Below are positions 25,759-25,768 of a DNA stretch of 25,768 bases, in pieces. Made by a program: the position numbers and the translations under genes. Location of the stretch: positions 395,584-421,351 of the forward strand of contig BFEA01000228.1 of the NCBI GenBank assembly GCA_003427395.1, in the 5' to 3' direction. Position 1 is the stretch's first letter. Each line of letters begins with the position of its first letter. The notes beneath the pieces are model-generated. The model was not told the origin of the DNA, ran no database searches, and worked only from the letters and a program-made list of their open reading frames with translations. The stretch is from Chara braunii. Taxonomy: Eukaryota > Streptophyta > Charophyceae > Charales > Characeae.

Positions 25759-25768
25759 ACACCCCAGA

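Noticed and set aside
25140-25768. Tandem repeats as a CRISPR array
   Set aside because: Units are diverged and contiguous, without unique spacers of equal length; the DNA is eukaryotic.
1-25768. tRNA genes
   Set aside because: GTTCGAA-like strings (for example near 19672 and 25211) lack a matching A box and cloverleaf.

Overview
The window looks like repeat-packed nuclear DNA from a plant or streptophyte alga. Three observations support this: degenerate Arabidopsis-type telomeric repeats (CCCTAAA) at 8871-9007, a fragment of plant-like mitochondrial large-subunit rRNA at 17444-17670, and LINEs whose ORF1 carries a zinc knuckle and whose ORF2 carries an APE endonuclease, a reverse transcriptase and a zf-RVT-like C-terminus. 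A large-genome charophyte would fit, but the sequence does not fix the species. There is no operon-like gene set, tRNA, CRISPR array or intact long gene.

Layout. Positions 1-5381 hold a decayed LINE on the minus strand (LINE-1), read right to left: ORF1 tail, endonuclease, linker, reverse transcriptase, C-terminus. It has been damaged by a 143-bp TTAA-flanked MITE, a 128-bp SINE-like retroposon, a 66-bp poly(A) insertion and three tandem duplications. Positions 5565-6295 are a probable 725-bp TTA-flanked DNA element. Positions 6379-8526 hold the ORF1 part of a second LINE on the plus strand (LINE-3), split by another copy of the 143-bp MITE. Telomere-like DNA follows. At 9167-9610 there is a terminal exon of a membrane transporter of the major facilitator superfamily, the only host-type coding sequence I recognise. 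Positions 10240-11850 are low-complexity DNA with a 29-bp perfect inverted repeat. Positions 11860-18571 (perhaps to 18917) hold the most complete LINE (LINE-2, plus strand): ORF1, an unnamed shared domain, endonuclease, reverse transcriptase, an inserted mitochondrial rRNA piece and a zinc-finger C-terminus. From 19000 to the end the DNA is a mosaic of small inverted-repeat elements, hairpins, microsatellites and diverged tandem repeats, with no convincing gene.

How the parts relate. LINE-2 and LINE-3 share the ORF1 core and an unusually spaced zinc knuckle (CX2CX4HX6C). LINE-1 and LINE-2 appear to share an unnamed domain just before ORF2. The poly(A) insertions with 12-14-bp target duplications are what LINE machinery would leave behind. 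The most intriguing unexplained signal is a 24-nt hairpin module present five times (5827, 19042, 19216, 19289, and on the minus strand at 20704-20681). Its stem is preserved by paired base changes at two positions.
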